Assembly (NCBI GenBank): GCA_019059635.1
Contig: JAGVRJ010000009.1
Coordinates: 901,001 to 965,000, forward strand
DNA from: Proales similis
Taxonomy: Eukaryota; Rotifera; Eurotatoria; Ploima; Proalidae
DNA length: 64,000 nt
Reading direction: 5' to 3'
Shown here piece after piece: positions 20,488-29,937 of the stretch. Both the position numbers and the translations under genes were made by a program. The notes below the pieces were generated by a model. It did not search any database and was not told where the DNA came from. It saw only the letters and a list, made by a program, of their open reading frames with translations. Within the stretch, counting starts at the first letter, position 1, and each line of letters begins with the position of its first letter.

Positions 20488-23400
20488 TCAGATCAGACCA
20501 GACCATTTACAAAACTGAACAATATGCTTGACTGGCACGTTTCTGGTGTGCGCCTTAAGTCGAAGGTGCCGATCCTCGGTGAGCAGGACCACTTCTCTGT
20601 AAAGATGAATTGCGTCGGCTTAAGTTGAAAATTTTGAAAATTCTTTTTTTTTGCCAAAACCAAACCATCGAGTGCCAACTTACATGTGCCCGTGGGCATA
20701 AAGTCGCGCGCGTTGTCGCGACAATAATGTAGACAGCATCCGAGAATTAGTTCGTCAGTGGTGCCCTTTCGCTTAATCTCCTCACTTCTGAAGCGAATTG
20801 TTTCCAGCACCGATCCTTGCGAGGTCAAGGCGCGCAGGTTCCGCTCGCGCTTCTCAAACTTCTCGTCCAAGTAGTCGAGCGCCTTTTTAGCGTGCCGCTG
20901 CAAATACTCGGCATGTTCGATGGAATCGTCACTGTGACCTTGCGTGGCTAGTTTGTCCAGTTCGTTGATAACCAGCAGCGGAACGACCATTATGAAATAA
21001 GATGTGGAAAGAAGCTTGTCAATCAGGTTCAAATAAGATATGAAGCAGTTCGTGTCGGGCACGACAAATTTCGGCCGAATTTCGAGTTCTATTCGCCGCT
21101 GGATGCTCGCCTCGACCAGCTCGTCACGACGTCGCTCTTCTTCAAGCTTGGCCTTCAGCAGTCGCCGTTTTTCTTTCAGTTCGTTCAGGCTGTCTGATGA
21201 GTCGGTGAATTCATGCGGTTCTGCGCTTAATACTTCGTTTGATTTTGAACTTGAACTGGAGCTGAGCTCGCTCATGGTTCGAGTGACTTCTTTGATCGAC
21301 TGATTGACGCCTAGTGACTCGGGTTTAGCTGTTTGAGTGGATGCCAGTTGACTGTAGCACTTTTGCACCACGTCGTATTTAAGCATTGGATTTTCGAGGC
21401 CGCACAGGTACTCGGCTAGGAGCACAATTTTCTCAAAGCGCTTTCGGTTCGTTGCCTTGTCGATCAGCTGTTCGCTGAGCCGCTTGAGCAGTTCAGGCTT
21501 TAGCTCTTGAATCTGATAGTCGTAGTCGTCGCGAGGCAATGAGAGCAGTGGAACAAAGCCGGCCAGCTCAAGGTCTTCTTCGAGACGAATTCGTCTGAGA
21601 AAGTGGTCAAGTTGAGGCTGGCCACTGTTTGAGTCTATTCTAGACAAGCATTTGTTTGCCAGATTGAAAGTTTGGATCAGCTCTTGCCAGCGGTCGGGCA
21701 CAACGTTGTTTGCGTTCAACTGGCTTGGAAGAGGAGACCAAAGGTGCACATTGCATAAGAGCCAGTCGGCAAACACCTTTACAGCCGGCAAAAGCTGACG
21801 CCAATCTTTCATTTCGTCAAAGTGGTCGAATTCGTCGCCGGTTTTAGCCGTAGGTTGCAAGTGCTCGTTGTGATGATGATGGTGATGATGAAGTCGTCGA
21901 AGTAAGTAATTGAGCCGCTTGGCAACTAGAGTGAACATGTCCATGGCGAATTGAAGAGAGCACTCGGTCTGATAGCCACGACCTGCTTGACTGGGCGTCT
22001 CTTCTGATTTGGCGCTCAAGTCGACCATGGAGATGTTAATGACCATAATCTGCAAGAGGCGCATTTTACCAAGCGGACATGGCTTCCGACTGAGCAGCTC
22101 ATTGAACTCGGCTAGCATACGAACGCAAAGCTTTTCATAGCCTTCCATGCCGACTTTGGTAAACAGCTTGCCGACCAGTGTCAAGTAGTTGAGCATGAAG
22201 CGTTTGTTCAACTCGTTTATGCTTTGCTTTCGCTCGCTTGCACAGTTCACGTCGAGTCGGAGATCAGCACAGTCGCTGGATCGATCGGGAGCTGCGTCAT
22301 CGATGTCGAACAAATCGTCATCATTGTTTTCGTCCTCATTCTCGTCGTCGTCGTCGTCGTCTTCATCTGCGTTTTCAACGTCCGATTCGGCATCACTGCT
22401 GCTCTCACCGATCGATCCATTTTCACTTGTGGTAGAGATCTTCTGCGAGCGAACTGAGTAGGCGTTAGACGGAGGCTTGTACCAGATTTCTTTTCGATGT
22501 CTCTGGCGTTCTGCTGGTTCAGTCGAGTTGGACACTTTTCTCTGTCGTTTGGTCTGAATCGCGTTCGCGATCATTTTGCTTATTGATTCGCTTCTCACGC
22601 GGCACTCTTCAAAAATTGAGTTGAGCGCCTGTCGAACGGTGCCTATCGGTGTGCTCACTTCCAAGCACCTGAAATAGTAATAGCACGCGTCCAGACGTCG
22701 TTTGGTGTAGACTGCTAATATTGCCAGCTGGTGGTAGGCCCGGCTGCTCTTGGGCGCGATTCGCATCGCCTTCAAATAATAAGACCGCGACACCGAATAG
22801 TCTCTGATGTGCATTTCGGCGTTGGACGGAAATATCATTTCGCTGTAGCGCGCCAAGTCGCCCAGCGATATGAGACAACGATTCACACACATCAGAGCGA
22901 GTTTCATGTCTTTGCTTCTAACCACCAGTTCGACGTGGCCACCTCGACTCAGTTCGTCCAGATCTCTTTCAAGTTCGTCGGCCGCGTTCAACAACGACTG
23001 GGTGTCATTGAGCTTAATAAAGAGCTCGACTCGGAATCTGACGAAGCGCGTCTCCAGCTCGTCTATGAGACCTTGGTAAAAAGCGGACGCCTGACGGAGA
23101 CGCTCTTTTAGCATGCTGGCTATGTTGTCGCGCAGCTCAGTGATGTTATTGACGCTAATGCCGCTGAGAGCTGTCGGACTGCGCAGCAATTGACTCAAAT
23201 TGGTGTACTCTTTTCGCAAGCATTCAATTAGCGGATGATAGAAGGCTCGCCAATGGTTCAAGTCGACGTTCAAGTTGGAAGCGCTCTCCAAATGAGTGAA
23301 CAACGCCTCGTAGCACAAGTCTTCGAGTTCTTGTCTTATCGGCTCCAGCTCTTGACTGAACCCGTTCAGTCGATTGATTTGGCCCATTAGATGTTGATAA

Positions 23401-24260
23401 GTAAAATTGCGAGGGTCAACTTGCAGCTGAAACTGGCCAAACAATTCGCGTAGTTTTGCATCGAACGATTGAATACTTCTAACCAACACTTGGACTTTTT
23501 TCACGCATCTCGCCTCTTCGGGCTTAAGTTGGGTGCCTGTTGTGCGGTGAGACGAGCCATTGTTTGCCATCGATTCGTTCATTGGCCTCTCCGGGCGGTT
23601 CTCGTCGAATGGATCGCGTTTTTCGTTCGCGTTCGCCTTGCGCACCACAATCGGCTTGCTTGGGTTTTTCGGATCAAACAGTGTTTTGTAGGGCGCATTG
23701 GGATCAGAAGTTTCACTCGACGCGCTGTTCGGGTTTCTTCGACGCCTCCTTGGCTCGGAGCGCTGGTTGCTCTCGCTGTTTTGTTTTCGTCGAGAGCCAT
23801 CCGAAAGAGCGCCTGAGATTACTTGACTCATCTTCTGCTCGTCCAATTTGAGCAGACCGCCACCTCCACTGCTGCTCGCAGCTCTGGCCACGTTAACTGC
23901 TGCTCGACTGGCTTGGCTTACATCTTCTTCATTGCTGACTTTGGACGCATTAGTCTGTACTGGTCTGCTCGCTTGCGCATTTGGCTTTGAGTTGCGTTTT
24001 TTATTGTTTCGCACTCGAGCGTCCAATTCAGCTGTCTCGGCCTGGTCGACTGTTGTTTCTGTTTTCGCCGTGCGTCTGTCTGTTTTCGTCGCACTATCGA
24101 CTGCTGTCGAGTTGGTGTTGCGGTTTCTAGGCGGTTGATAGCGGGCCATCTCGGGCCGCTGCTGTCTCGTTGCTCGGCTGTTATCATTCTTTGTCTTTTT
24201 CTCGTCCATTCGCAAGCAGCTCGCTTTAAGTTTCGTTCTTTCTGCGTATTCACGCTTCAA
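20488..24260 (-). CDS. SMG6: SMG6/EST1A nonsense-mediated decay endonuclease
   Basis: Two exons, 20680-24260 and 20488-20596, give 1229 aa. The first 250 residues are disordered and basic (Arg/Lys/Ser/Gln). A 14-3-3-like/TPR EST1 region follows (about 265-900, e.g. YYLKAMRIAPKSSRAYHQLAI), interrupted by an acidic Asp/Glu tract. The C-terminal PIN nuclease keeps its three catalytic aspartates: VVPDTNCFISY (about 1068), TTDELILGC (about 1168) and LTEDRHLRLKA (about 1202). The last exon matches the conserved SMG6 end (VKAxTRNVPV type). The best donor reading for the only intron is GTTGGC; the nearby GTAAGT would create a stop. SMG6 cleaves mRNAs near premature stop codons. The start could also be the in-frame ATG 17 codons downstream. 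Confidence 0.93.
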
Positions 24261-24623
24261 TTATCTGTTTTCTGCTATTTACTCACAACTACCACGGATC
24301 TGGCATAAGCAATGAGTAGTTGCCGCTTTCATTCGAGCTATCGATTATATATATTCGCATTTATAATCTCGTTCACTGTGTCAAATTTCAATCGGCGCAT
24401 GTCTGCACTCGAAGCGCAGAACTATGTTCGCATTCTCTGCGCGTTTTGCATCGCCTCTGGCCGTACATTGCGCCAACATCAAATTATGCGCTTGCTTGCT
24501 TGTGACCGGTTTCGCAATCGAATCGATATCTCAATTACCAGACCATTCAAAGCAAATAATTTTCCTCAAAACAAACAAACAAGCAAACAGACGAGCTGAG
24601 CTGAGTTGTCGACCACACCACAA
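24261..24623. other. Bidirectional promoter region SMG6 / SLC25A46
   Basis: 363 bp between two divergent start codons. It contains no obvious TATA box for SMG6; the sequence ATATATATTCGCATTTATAAT lies at about 24349. No gene seen. Confidence 0.5.
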
Positions 24624-26202
24624 ATGACTGATCCGTTTAAAAATCAGCGCTACTCAAATTTGGATGCTGGCGAGAGTCAGATATCGCGGAAAATACGCGA
24701 CGAGCTGGCCAACGAGTTTCAGCAATACAACAGCCAGCGAAAGAATGAATACACAACGAGCCTCAATCAGGAGCTCATCAGTCAGCTAAGAGGCCACATT
24801 GAGCTTTTGTTCAAAGGAACCAGGTTCGCTTTCGCATAATTCTCCACCATCTGACCAGCTCAGGGCACAGCGATTTATTTTCTTTTCTGTTTTTGAATCG
24901 ATCCTTTTCCAGCCTGGCAGGTCAATTTGTTCTGTTTCCACTCAGAGCTCTTAGATGGCAGGCCCAGGTGAGTTCAGATCAATGTGGATCATTTTATTTA
25001 GTGGCGATTTCATTCTTCATATGAGCGTAGGTGCATTCGGAGAGTCAACGATTCCATCTGACACCTTTCACTCTAGTGCCTGTCATCTACAACCTCAACT
25101 ACAACGGAGTATTGGCGCTTTACAAGGGCTCGTTCAGCTGGGCAGCTCTGCAAGGTGTCAAGGTCATTCTAGAATCCGTTTTCGGCGAGATTACTTCATT
25201 CGAAAAGTACGATCGCTAGTCCTACCTCCTCAAACTCAAGCGTCCCTTAAACCCAAACAGGAATTTAGAGGACGTGAATAAAAGCGAGAAAGTCTATGGA
25301 CATGCAGCGCTAAAATTGTAAAGCCCTTCAATTCAAGATTTATCATCTTCGATATTGAATTCTAATTTGAATTCAAGCCTGATAGCGGCCATTTCAACGC
25401 CCATCTACTGCGCAGTTCTTCACGAGAGCGTTCAGGTAACCTCTACGATTCAAGCAAGCAGCGATTTAGAATGAGAAATGAACGTAGAGCGGACTTTTGA
25501 ACGAATCGTTCGGCTTGCTCGACTTGGCCCGGGCCACTTGGAACCGTGTCGTAGGCTACAAGTACAACTATCGCACTCGACTGATTCCCCTCTGGTCATT
25601 GGTCGGGCCAACTTCGCTCTACTTCGTCAGTTCCCATTTTCTCTCGGTCGGCATCAACAAAGCCGTGCGAGGAGTCATCGTCGGCTTTCGTCATCTCTTG
25701 CGCCGAAAGGTTAGCAGCCCCTTTGCTGCATGTTCGCTCAATCGGCTAATCAGAGCTTTTGCAGAGAAAGCAAAAGTTCGATTTTGAACAAGCGGAAGAA
25801 GAAGTGGTCGAAGGGCCCTATATAGCCGCAGTCACTCAATTTCTAAGTCAAATGGGCGCAGTCGCACTTCTCTATCCATTCGAAACAGTTCTTAATCGAC
25901 TCGTTCTTCAAGGAACGCGAACGATCATCGACAACACCGACAACGGAAGCGGAGTAGTGCCCATCAACACCAGATACGACGGCTTTCTCGACTGCTTTCA
26001 CTCGATAAACGAAACCGAAGGAGTGCTCGGCTTTTACAAAGGCTTCGGAGCGCTCCTACTCGACTCGGTTCTCTTTTTGGCTCTTCTCAAAGGCGCGCGG
26101 GTAATTGCCGAGCGAGTGTTCGAGTCCGAATGGGTGAGCCGTGTCGACGAGCAAAACATTCGAACTCTAATGTCGCCCGAGAAATTGAGTGGCGAAGAGT
26201 AG
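24624..26202 (+). CDS. SLC25A46: SLC25A46-like outer mitochondrial membrane carrier
   Basis: Seven exons (24624-24823, 24913-24967, 25031-25206, 25261-25317, 25378-25435, 25488-25709, 25765-26202) join in phase to 401 aa (human about 418). Diagnostic segments are HLTPFTLVPVIYNLN, then LIAAISTPIYCAVLHESVQ, and in the last exon LYPFETVLNRLVLQGTRTII followed by VLGFYKGFGALLLD. SLC25A46 is the divergent carrier homologue of the outer mitochondrial membrane that acts in lipid transfer, cristae organisation and fission/fusion with MFN2, OPA1 and MICOS. It lacks most canonical PX[D/E]XX[K/R] carrier motifs, as is usual for this member. It is divergent from SMG6. Confidence 0.93.
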
Positions 26203-26404
26203 TAACCTTCAATTTCTGGCTCTTTTCGAGCTGCTGAACATTATCTCTCCAAGACCCTCTTTACTTTGCTTTCTAGTGAACGAATAAACATTCAATTAAT
26301 GGTTGGTCGCCCGATAAGCCAATTAATTAAGAAACATTCAACTCCAGCTGATTTTTTTTTGTCGTTATTTATTTTGGTCACAAGCCCGTTTAGATCGGCG
26401 ATAT

Positions 26405-26871
26405 TTACGCTCGGCCAGCTCTCTTGCTTGCCTGCAAGTAAGCCTGAATGTCGTCTCTCTTCTTCTTGGATCGCGAGTGGTTGCCAAGCTGCACAAATGA
26501 GTTTTATGTAATCGCTTCTTAAGGCAGGAGTGAGCAGAGATTGGACACTTACACGATTCTTGATGAACTTGAGGGCTCGCTTGTCCTTACCGATCTTGAG
26601 CAACTCGATCACACGCTTCTCGTACGGCTGCAGACCAACAACCTCGCGGACAAGATCACGCACAAACTTGGCGTGCTTGTTTTTCTGCACGATGGTTGGC
26701 GATTAATGATGGATTGATTAAAAGATAAACAGAGCTGAGCCATACGTGTCCAAGACGGCTGGGCCTGGCTCGGAACGGCTTCTCGGTCTTGTGCTTGGTG
26801 ACACCATGGCCTCGGTAGGCACCGGCGGCCAACTCGTAGCCAGCGGGGAGTTTGCGTTGAGGGGCGACCAT
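26405..26871 (-). CDS. RPL36: 60S ribosomal protein eL36
   Basis: Three exons (26746-26871, 26553-26684, 26405-26488), all phase 0, give 113 aa (family 100-106). The N terminus carries [16 protein letters not shown], and the central exon the family signature [20 protein letters not shown] followed by [15 protein letters not shown]. The C terminus is basic ([18 protein letters not shown]). It is a component of the large ribosomal subunit. The gene is convergent with SLC25A46 and divergent from the zinc-finger gene at 27317. Confidence 0.97.
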
Positions 26872-27316
26872 TTTTTAATCTAAGCGCTAGAGAGCCGATT
26901 AACTAGGATACAATTAGACTGATGGCCATTGCATAAAGCAATTCATTCTAGACTTTAAAGCCCTGCTAAGAATGAGCGGCGGCGGCAAAACTGAGCGGTG
27001 TGCTGAGCGAAGAATGCATCGTTTCACGCATGCAATCTAGTGAGAGATCAAATTGACGACTCGCTTGTCTTGACTCGAACGTTGCAGGCATATCTTTGCA
27101 GTCAACGTCGCTCTTCGGTCCGCCTATGAACTCGTTCACTTGACTTGATGTCTTCATTTGCGGACATGGTTTCTCGTCCAAACAAAAGATGGCTCCACAT
27201 TTTCCGGTCAACTCTGAATGGCTCCTCAAATGCACTCTTACGGACTAATTGGACTAAACCAAAAGGACTGAATCATAAAATGACAAACGCATTCACCTTG
27301 CCAGTTGTTTTCGGTC
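26872..27316. other. Bidirectional promoter region eL36 / zinc-finger protein
   Basis: 445 bp between divergent start codons. The stretch before 27317 ends in CACCTTGCCAG and could include an untranslated exon. No other gene supported. Confidence 0.5.
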
Positions 27317-28828
27317 ATGGACAACATACCCATCAGATGCCTTCAGTGCAAAATTTTTTCTGTCGAGCTGGCGCCTTTACCGTCCGGCCGGTTCGTTTGC
27401 CCAGATTGCACCACAGCGTTTCTAGCCAAAGTGCCCAATCAGGTCTCTCTAGCATCTCTAGCCCCGATTGGACTCAAGCAAGCTTTCCAGGATGTTTCTC
27501 TTGCATCAATACGTCCTGATGACATCGAGTATGAACGCTTCAGATGCCAGAAGAGTTTGAATGAACTGAGGAACTGCGTGATTGCCTGGGAACGTTTCAT
27601 CGAAGGAAAACTGAATGCAGCCGCCTACGAAATTGAAAAAGCTTTCGTTCAAAAGTCTGAAGAGATCAGACGGCTCAGTACCTTCAGTTTAAACTCCATA
27701 AGATCAGCTGAGTTGAGAGCTCGTGAGAATACGCCGCCAAGCTTGCAGCGATTTCGTACGTTTTTTACGCAAAACAAAAATCTCCTCGACGAACTGACAG
27801 AGAGGCTGATCTCGAATCAAGTGGATGAAGACGAGTTCAACGAACTATTCGATCGCTATGAGAAGTATCTGGAGATAAATTACATGCTCGCATTCGTGGA
27901 CATGTTCGGCGGCAGTCTTAATGAGAGCTGTTTGATCCGAATGAATCGAAGAGCCGAGGCCACACTGGGCGAGTTGACTTTCGCTCCGCTCAATCAACCT
28001 ACAGAACTCTTGCGAGCCGAAGAAGAACAGCCCGATTCGAACTGCATGAGAATCGTCGACGCTCAGCCGATTGGTGATCGATTTGAAGACGATTCGGACA
28101 TTGTCCTCCTCTGCGAGTCCATCAATCACCGCCAATCCTTCAAGTTTTGTCTCCTGGATAAGTACGGCGACTTGTGCAGGGAGTTGCCAATTGTCGAAAA
28201 AGAGATTATCTCCTTCACAACTGGTCCATCATTTCTCGCAATGGCCTATCGGACTCAACTAGAGTCTCAAGTGCAAATTGTTCTATTCGACAGTCGACTA
28301 AATTTTGTTCGAAAAGGTCAGTTCAACGCTGATCCAACTAAACTCGTACACTTCGGTCTAACAATTGATCATCGAGCGAGAGAGTTTTCACTTTATGCGT
28401 TGATAGTTGGCCGCGATTCAAATCGAATTCAAATTGTCCAGTTTGACAAGCAACTAAATCAAGTCTTCTCGTTTGAGCTTGAACATAAAATCGAAACCGA
28501 TGCTTGCCAATACTGCTTGATCGCAAGCGGCAACCGCATATTCTTAAAACTGCCGTCCTATTCTAGCTCGCGAATAGACTGTTTCGATGCACAGAATGGA
28601 GAATTTATTGAATCAATTCAAATTTCTCGGTCTTTCAGCAAATTTCAAGTCTTGACACACTCGAACGGAGACGCGTCGAAAATTTTATTTTGCACCCACA
28701 ACCAACTTGTTGTGTTTGATGTTCTGCTTCAAGACGTTCTTTATGAAATTGAATTGGAATCATCCGAATGCAAACTATTTCTCACTTCGAATCCGCATAC
28801 GCTCATCGCATATAAGCATCAAGTTTAA
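27317..28828 (+). CDS. Zinc-finger / coiled-coil protein with C-terminal beta-propeller-like region, TRIM-like layout
   Basis: Single exon of 503 aa from MDNIPIRC at 27317; an in-frame ATG four codons earlier is possible. The N terminus has two CxxC pairs spaced by 21 residues (CLQC ... CPDC), a small zinc-binding motif shorter than a full RING. Residues about 70-200 are helical with coiled-coil tendency. From about 250 on there is a run of short beta-rich segments (for example IVLLCESINHRQSFKFCLLD, QIVLFDSRLNFVRKG, RIDCFDAQNGEFIESIQI) that looks like an NHL/WD-type propeller. The order zinc finger, coiled coil, propeller recalls TRIM2/3/32 proteins, but B-box residues are missing. It is probably a lineage-specific gene. 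The first small RNA promoter begins 40 bp past its stop. Confidence 0.75.
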   Translation: MDNIPIRCLQCKIFSVELAPLPSGRFVCPDCTTAFLAKVPNQVSLASLAPIGLKQAFQDVSLASIRPDDIEYERFRCQKSLNELRNCVIAWERFIEGKLNAAAYEIEKAFVQKSEEIRRLSTFSLNSIRSAELRARENTPPSLQRFRTFFTQNKNLLDELTERLISNQVDEDEFNELFDRYEKYLEINYMLAFVDMFGGSLNESCLIRMNRRAEATLGELTFAPLNQPTELLRAEEEQPDSNCMRIVDAQPIGDRFEDDSDIVLLCESINHRQSFKFCLLDKYGDLCRELPIVEKEIISFTTGPSFLAMAYRTQLESQVQIVLFDSRLNFVRKGQFNADPTKLVHFGLTIDHRAREFSLYALIVGRDSNRIQIVQFDKQLNQVFSFELEHKIETDACQYCLIASGNRIFLKLPSYSSSRIDCFDAQNGEFIESIQISRSFSKFQVLTHSNGDASKILFCTHNQLVVFDVLLQDVLYEIELESSECKLFLTSNPHTLIAYKHQV

Positions 28829-28869
28829 GCACCTTCGAGCATCAGATCTAGAAGCAGCAGAAAACAAGC

Positions 28870-28912
28870 GAATTGCTCAATCGCTATGACGAACGAGCAT
28901 AGACTTTAAAAG
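28870..28912 (+). promoter_or_regulatory. Pol III snRNA-type promoter of RNA A (PSE + TATA)
   Basis: The PSE-like box GAATTGCTCAATCGCTA lies at 28870-28886 and a TTTAAAAG TATA-type box at about 28905, 32 bp before the RNA start. The PSE is nearly identical to the box in front of RNA D (29570). An AATAAA at 28916 probably ends the preceding mRNA within this promoter. Confidence 0.6.
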
Positions 28913-28936
28913 CGAAAATAAACGTTGGAAACAAGC

Positions 28937-29005
28937 AGAGATCCGCCAGGCCAATGTTGGTTCAGCAAAGTCAATATTCCTCAAGCCTTTAATAGATCTC
29001 TTTTT
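28937..29005 (+). ncRNA. Y RNA / stem-bulge-like small RNA A
   Basis: A putative transcript of about 70 nt. It starts AGAGATCCG and ends GATCTCTTTTTTT, so AGAGAUC pairs with GAUCUCU over 7 bp and the T-run terminates Pol III. Inside, AGGC pairs with GCCU and AAUGUU with AAUAUU, separated by small internal loops. The invariant UCCG after the 5' stem strand and the AUGUU element are shared with four neighbouring units. No coding potential. Confidence 0.6.
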
Positions 29006-29087
29006 TTCTAGCTATTTAAGTTTCTACGGCTCAGAAATAAACACTTTTCAAGTTTTCACAAGTTGTTTGTATCCCTTGGTTACGGTT

Positions 29088-29134
29088 GGAATTTCACAAC
29101 GACTACGCTACTCGACTGGTGCGAAAATATAAAT
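29088..29134 (+). promoter_or_regulatory. Pol III snRNA-type promoter of RNA B (PSE + TATA)
   Basis: The PSE-like box GAATTTCACAACGACTA starts at 29088, and TATAAAT at 29128 lies 30 bp before the predicted start. The spacing matches the other four units. Confidence 0.6.
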
Positions 29135-29157
29135 ACGAACTTAAGCGGGTTTGTGAA

Positions 29158-29227
29158 CGAGATCCGAAGAGCGGATGTTGGTACGTCCAAGTACAAAAAT
29201 CACCCATCGCTTGCATAGATCTCTTTT
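29158..29227 (+). ncRNA. Y RNA / stem-bulge-like small RNA B
   Basis: About 70 nt. The terminal stem is GAGAUC/GAUCUC. A CGAAG / UGCAUA internal loop follows, then a stem AGC-GAUG / CAUC-GCU with one bulged G, then GGU/ACC after a UU bulge, and a T5 terminator. RNA C, about 195 bp downstream, has the same fold with a bulged A instead of G and a diverged apical loop, which is what selection on structure would leave. Confidence 0.65.
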
Positions 29228-29282
29228 TGAGAACAATTTCATGAGAATGAAAAACTCATTTTGGTAACTTTGGTAACTCCTG

Positions 29283-29329
29283 GAATTGCGCAACGACCGT
29301 TCTACTCGAGCATCGAGTTTGCTTTAAAT
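29283..29329 (+). promoter_or_regulatory. Pol III snRNA-type promoter of RNA C (PSE + TATA)
   Basis: The PSE-like box GAATTGCGCAACGACCG starts at 29283 and TTTAAAT at 29323, 29 bp before the predicted RNA start. Its PSE is closest to that of RNA B. Confidence 0.6.
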
Positions 29330-29351
29330 ACGAAATAAAACCTAGTAAAAG

Positions 29352-29421
29352 AGAGATCCGAAGAGCAGATGTTGGTACGTCCGTTTTTAAATATCACCCA
29401 TCGCTTGCATAGATCTCTTTT
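29352..29421 (+). ncRNA. Y RNA / stem-bulge-like small RNA C
   Basis: About 70 nt. The AGAGAUC/GAUCUCU terminal stem, the CGAAG loop, the bulged AGC-A-GAUG / CAUC-GCU stem and GGU/ACC are all kept from RNA B. The apical loop differs (GTTTTTAAATAT in place of AAGTACAAAAAT). It ends in T5. Confidence 0.65.
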
Positions 29422-29569
29422 TGCCAGACGACCTCGCGCTGACCTTGCTCATACCTGTCGACTTTCTCTCGAGTGACCACATCATCTAACTGAACAAGCT
29501 TTCTGAATTGAAGACAAAAAATCACGAGCAGCACCAAAAGAGGACCCAAATCCATGGCAACTTGATCGG

Positions 29570-29606
29570 GTATTGCTCAATCGCTAAAAAAGGATCCATA
29601 TAAAGA
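29570..29606 (+). promoter_or_regulatory. Pol III snRNA-type promoter of RNA D (PSE + TATA)
   Basis: The PSE-like box GTATTGCTCAATCGCTA starts at 29570 and TATAAAG at 29599, 33 bp before the predicted RNA start. The 15-nt core ATTGCTCAATCGCTA is identical to that of unit A although the transcripts have diverged. Confidence 0.65.
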
Positions 29607-29631
29607 CTAGTTTAAGCTTTTAGAGAGGCTG

Positions 29632-29708
29632 AGGTCCGTTGGTGAGATGTTAAACCCACCCGAAAGCGCAAACCCAAATATGATTCATCTCCCGACCATT
29701 AGACCTTT
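29632..29708 (+). ncRNA. Y RNA / stem-bulge-like small RNA D
   Basis: About 77 nt. AGGUC pairs with GACCU at the ends; GGU and GAGAUG pair with ACC and CAUCUC, with a CCG bulge on the 3' side; the unit ends in T5. The 5' strand GGUCCGUUGGUGAGAUGUUA resembles the 5' strand of vertebrate Y RNAs, which begin GGUCCGA and continue to a GUUA/GUUAUC element. This is the most Y-RNA-like unit of the cluster. Confidence 0.6.
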
Positions 29709-29785
29709 TTGTGACGCCGTTCGACTAATTTTTGCCAACAAATATTCTCAAATCCTTCAGACAGGCGCATATTGACGTTGCCGAG

Positions 29786-29822
29786 GTAATTTCCCAACCG
29801 TTAAAATTGCCAAACTTAAATT
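29786..29822 (+). promoter_or_regulatory. Pol III snRNA-type promoter of RNA E (PSE + TATA)
   Basis: The PSE-like box GTAATTTCCCAACCGTTA starts at 29786 and TTAAATT at 29816, 31 bp before the predicted RNA start. It is the most diverged PSE of the five, but the spacing is preserved. Confidence 0.5.
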
Positions 29823-29846
29823 CACTTTTAAGGCCTGTTTGCCTTT

Positions 29847-29937
29847 GGGTCCGACCTGGCAATGTTGATGTGCTAATAAGTCTCTGGCTTGTTGAAAATT
29901 TATCCATTGCGAGAAAATAGACCTTTTTTTCTAGTTT
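29847..29937 (+). ncRNA. Y RNA / stem-bulge-like small RNA E
   Basis: About 90 nt. GGGUC pairs with GACCU at the ends (one G-U), CAAUG pairs with CAUUG inside, and the unit ends in T7. UCCG and AUGUU are kept. The apical part is longer than in A-D. This is the least certain member. Confidence 0.5.
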
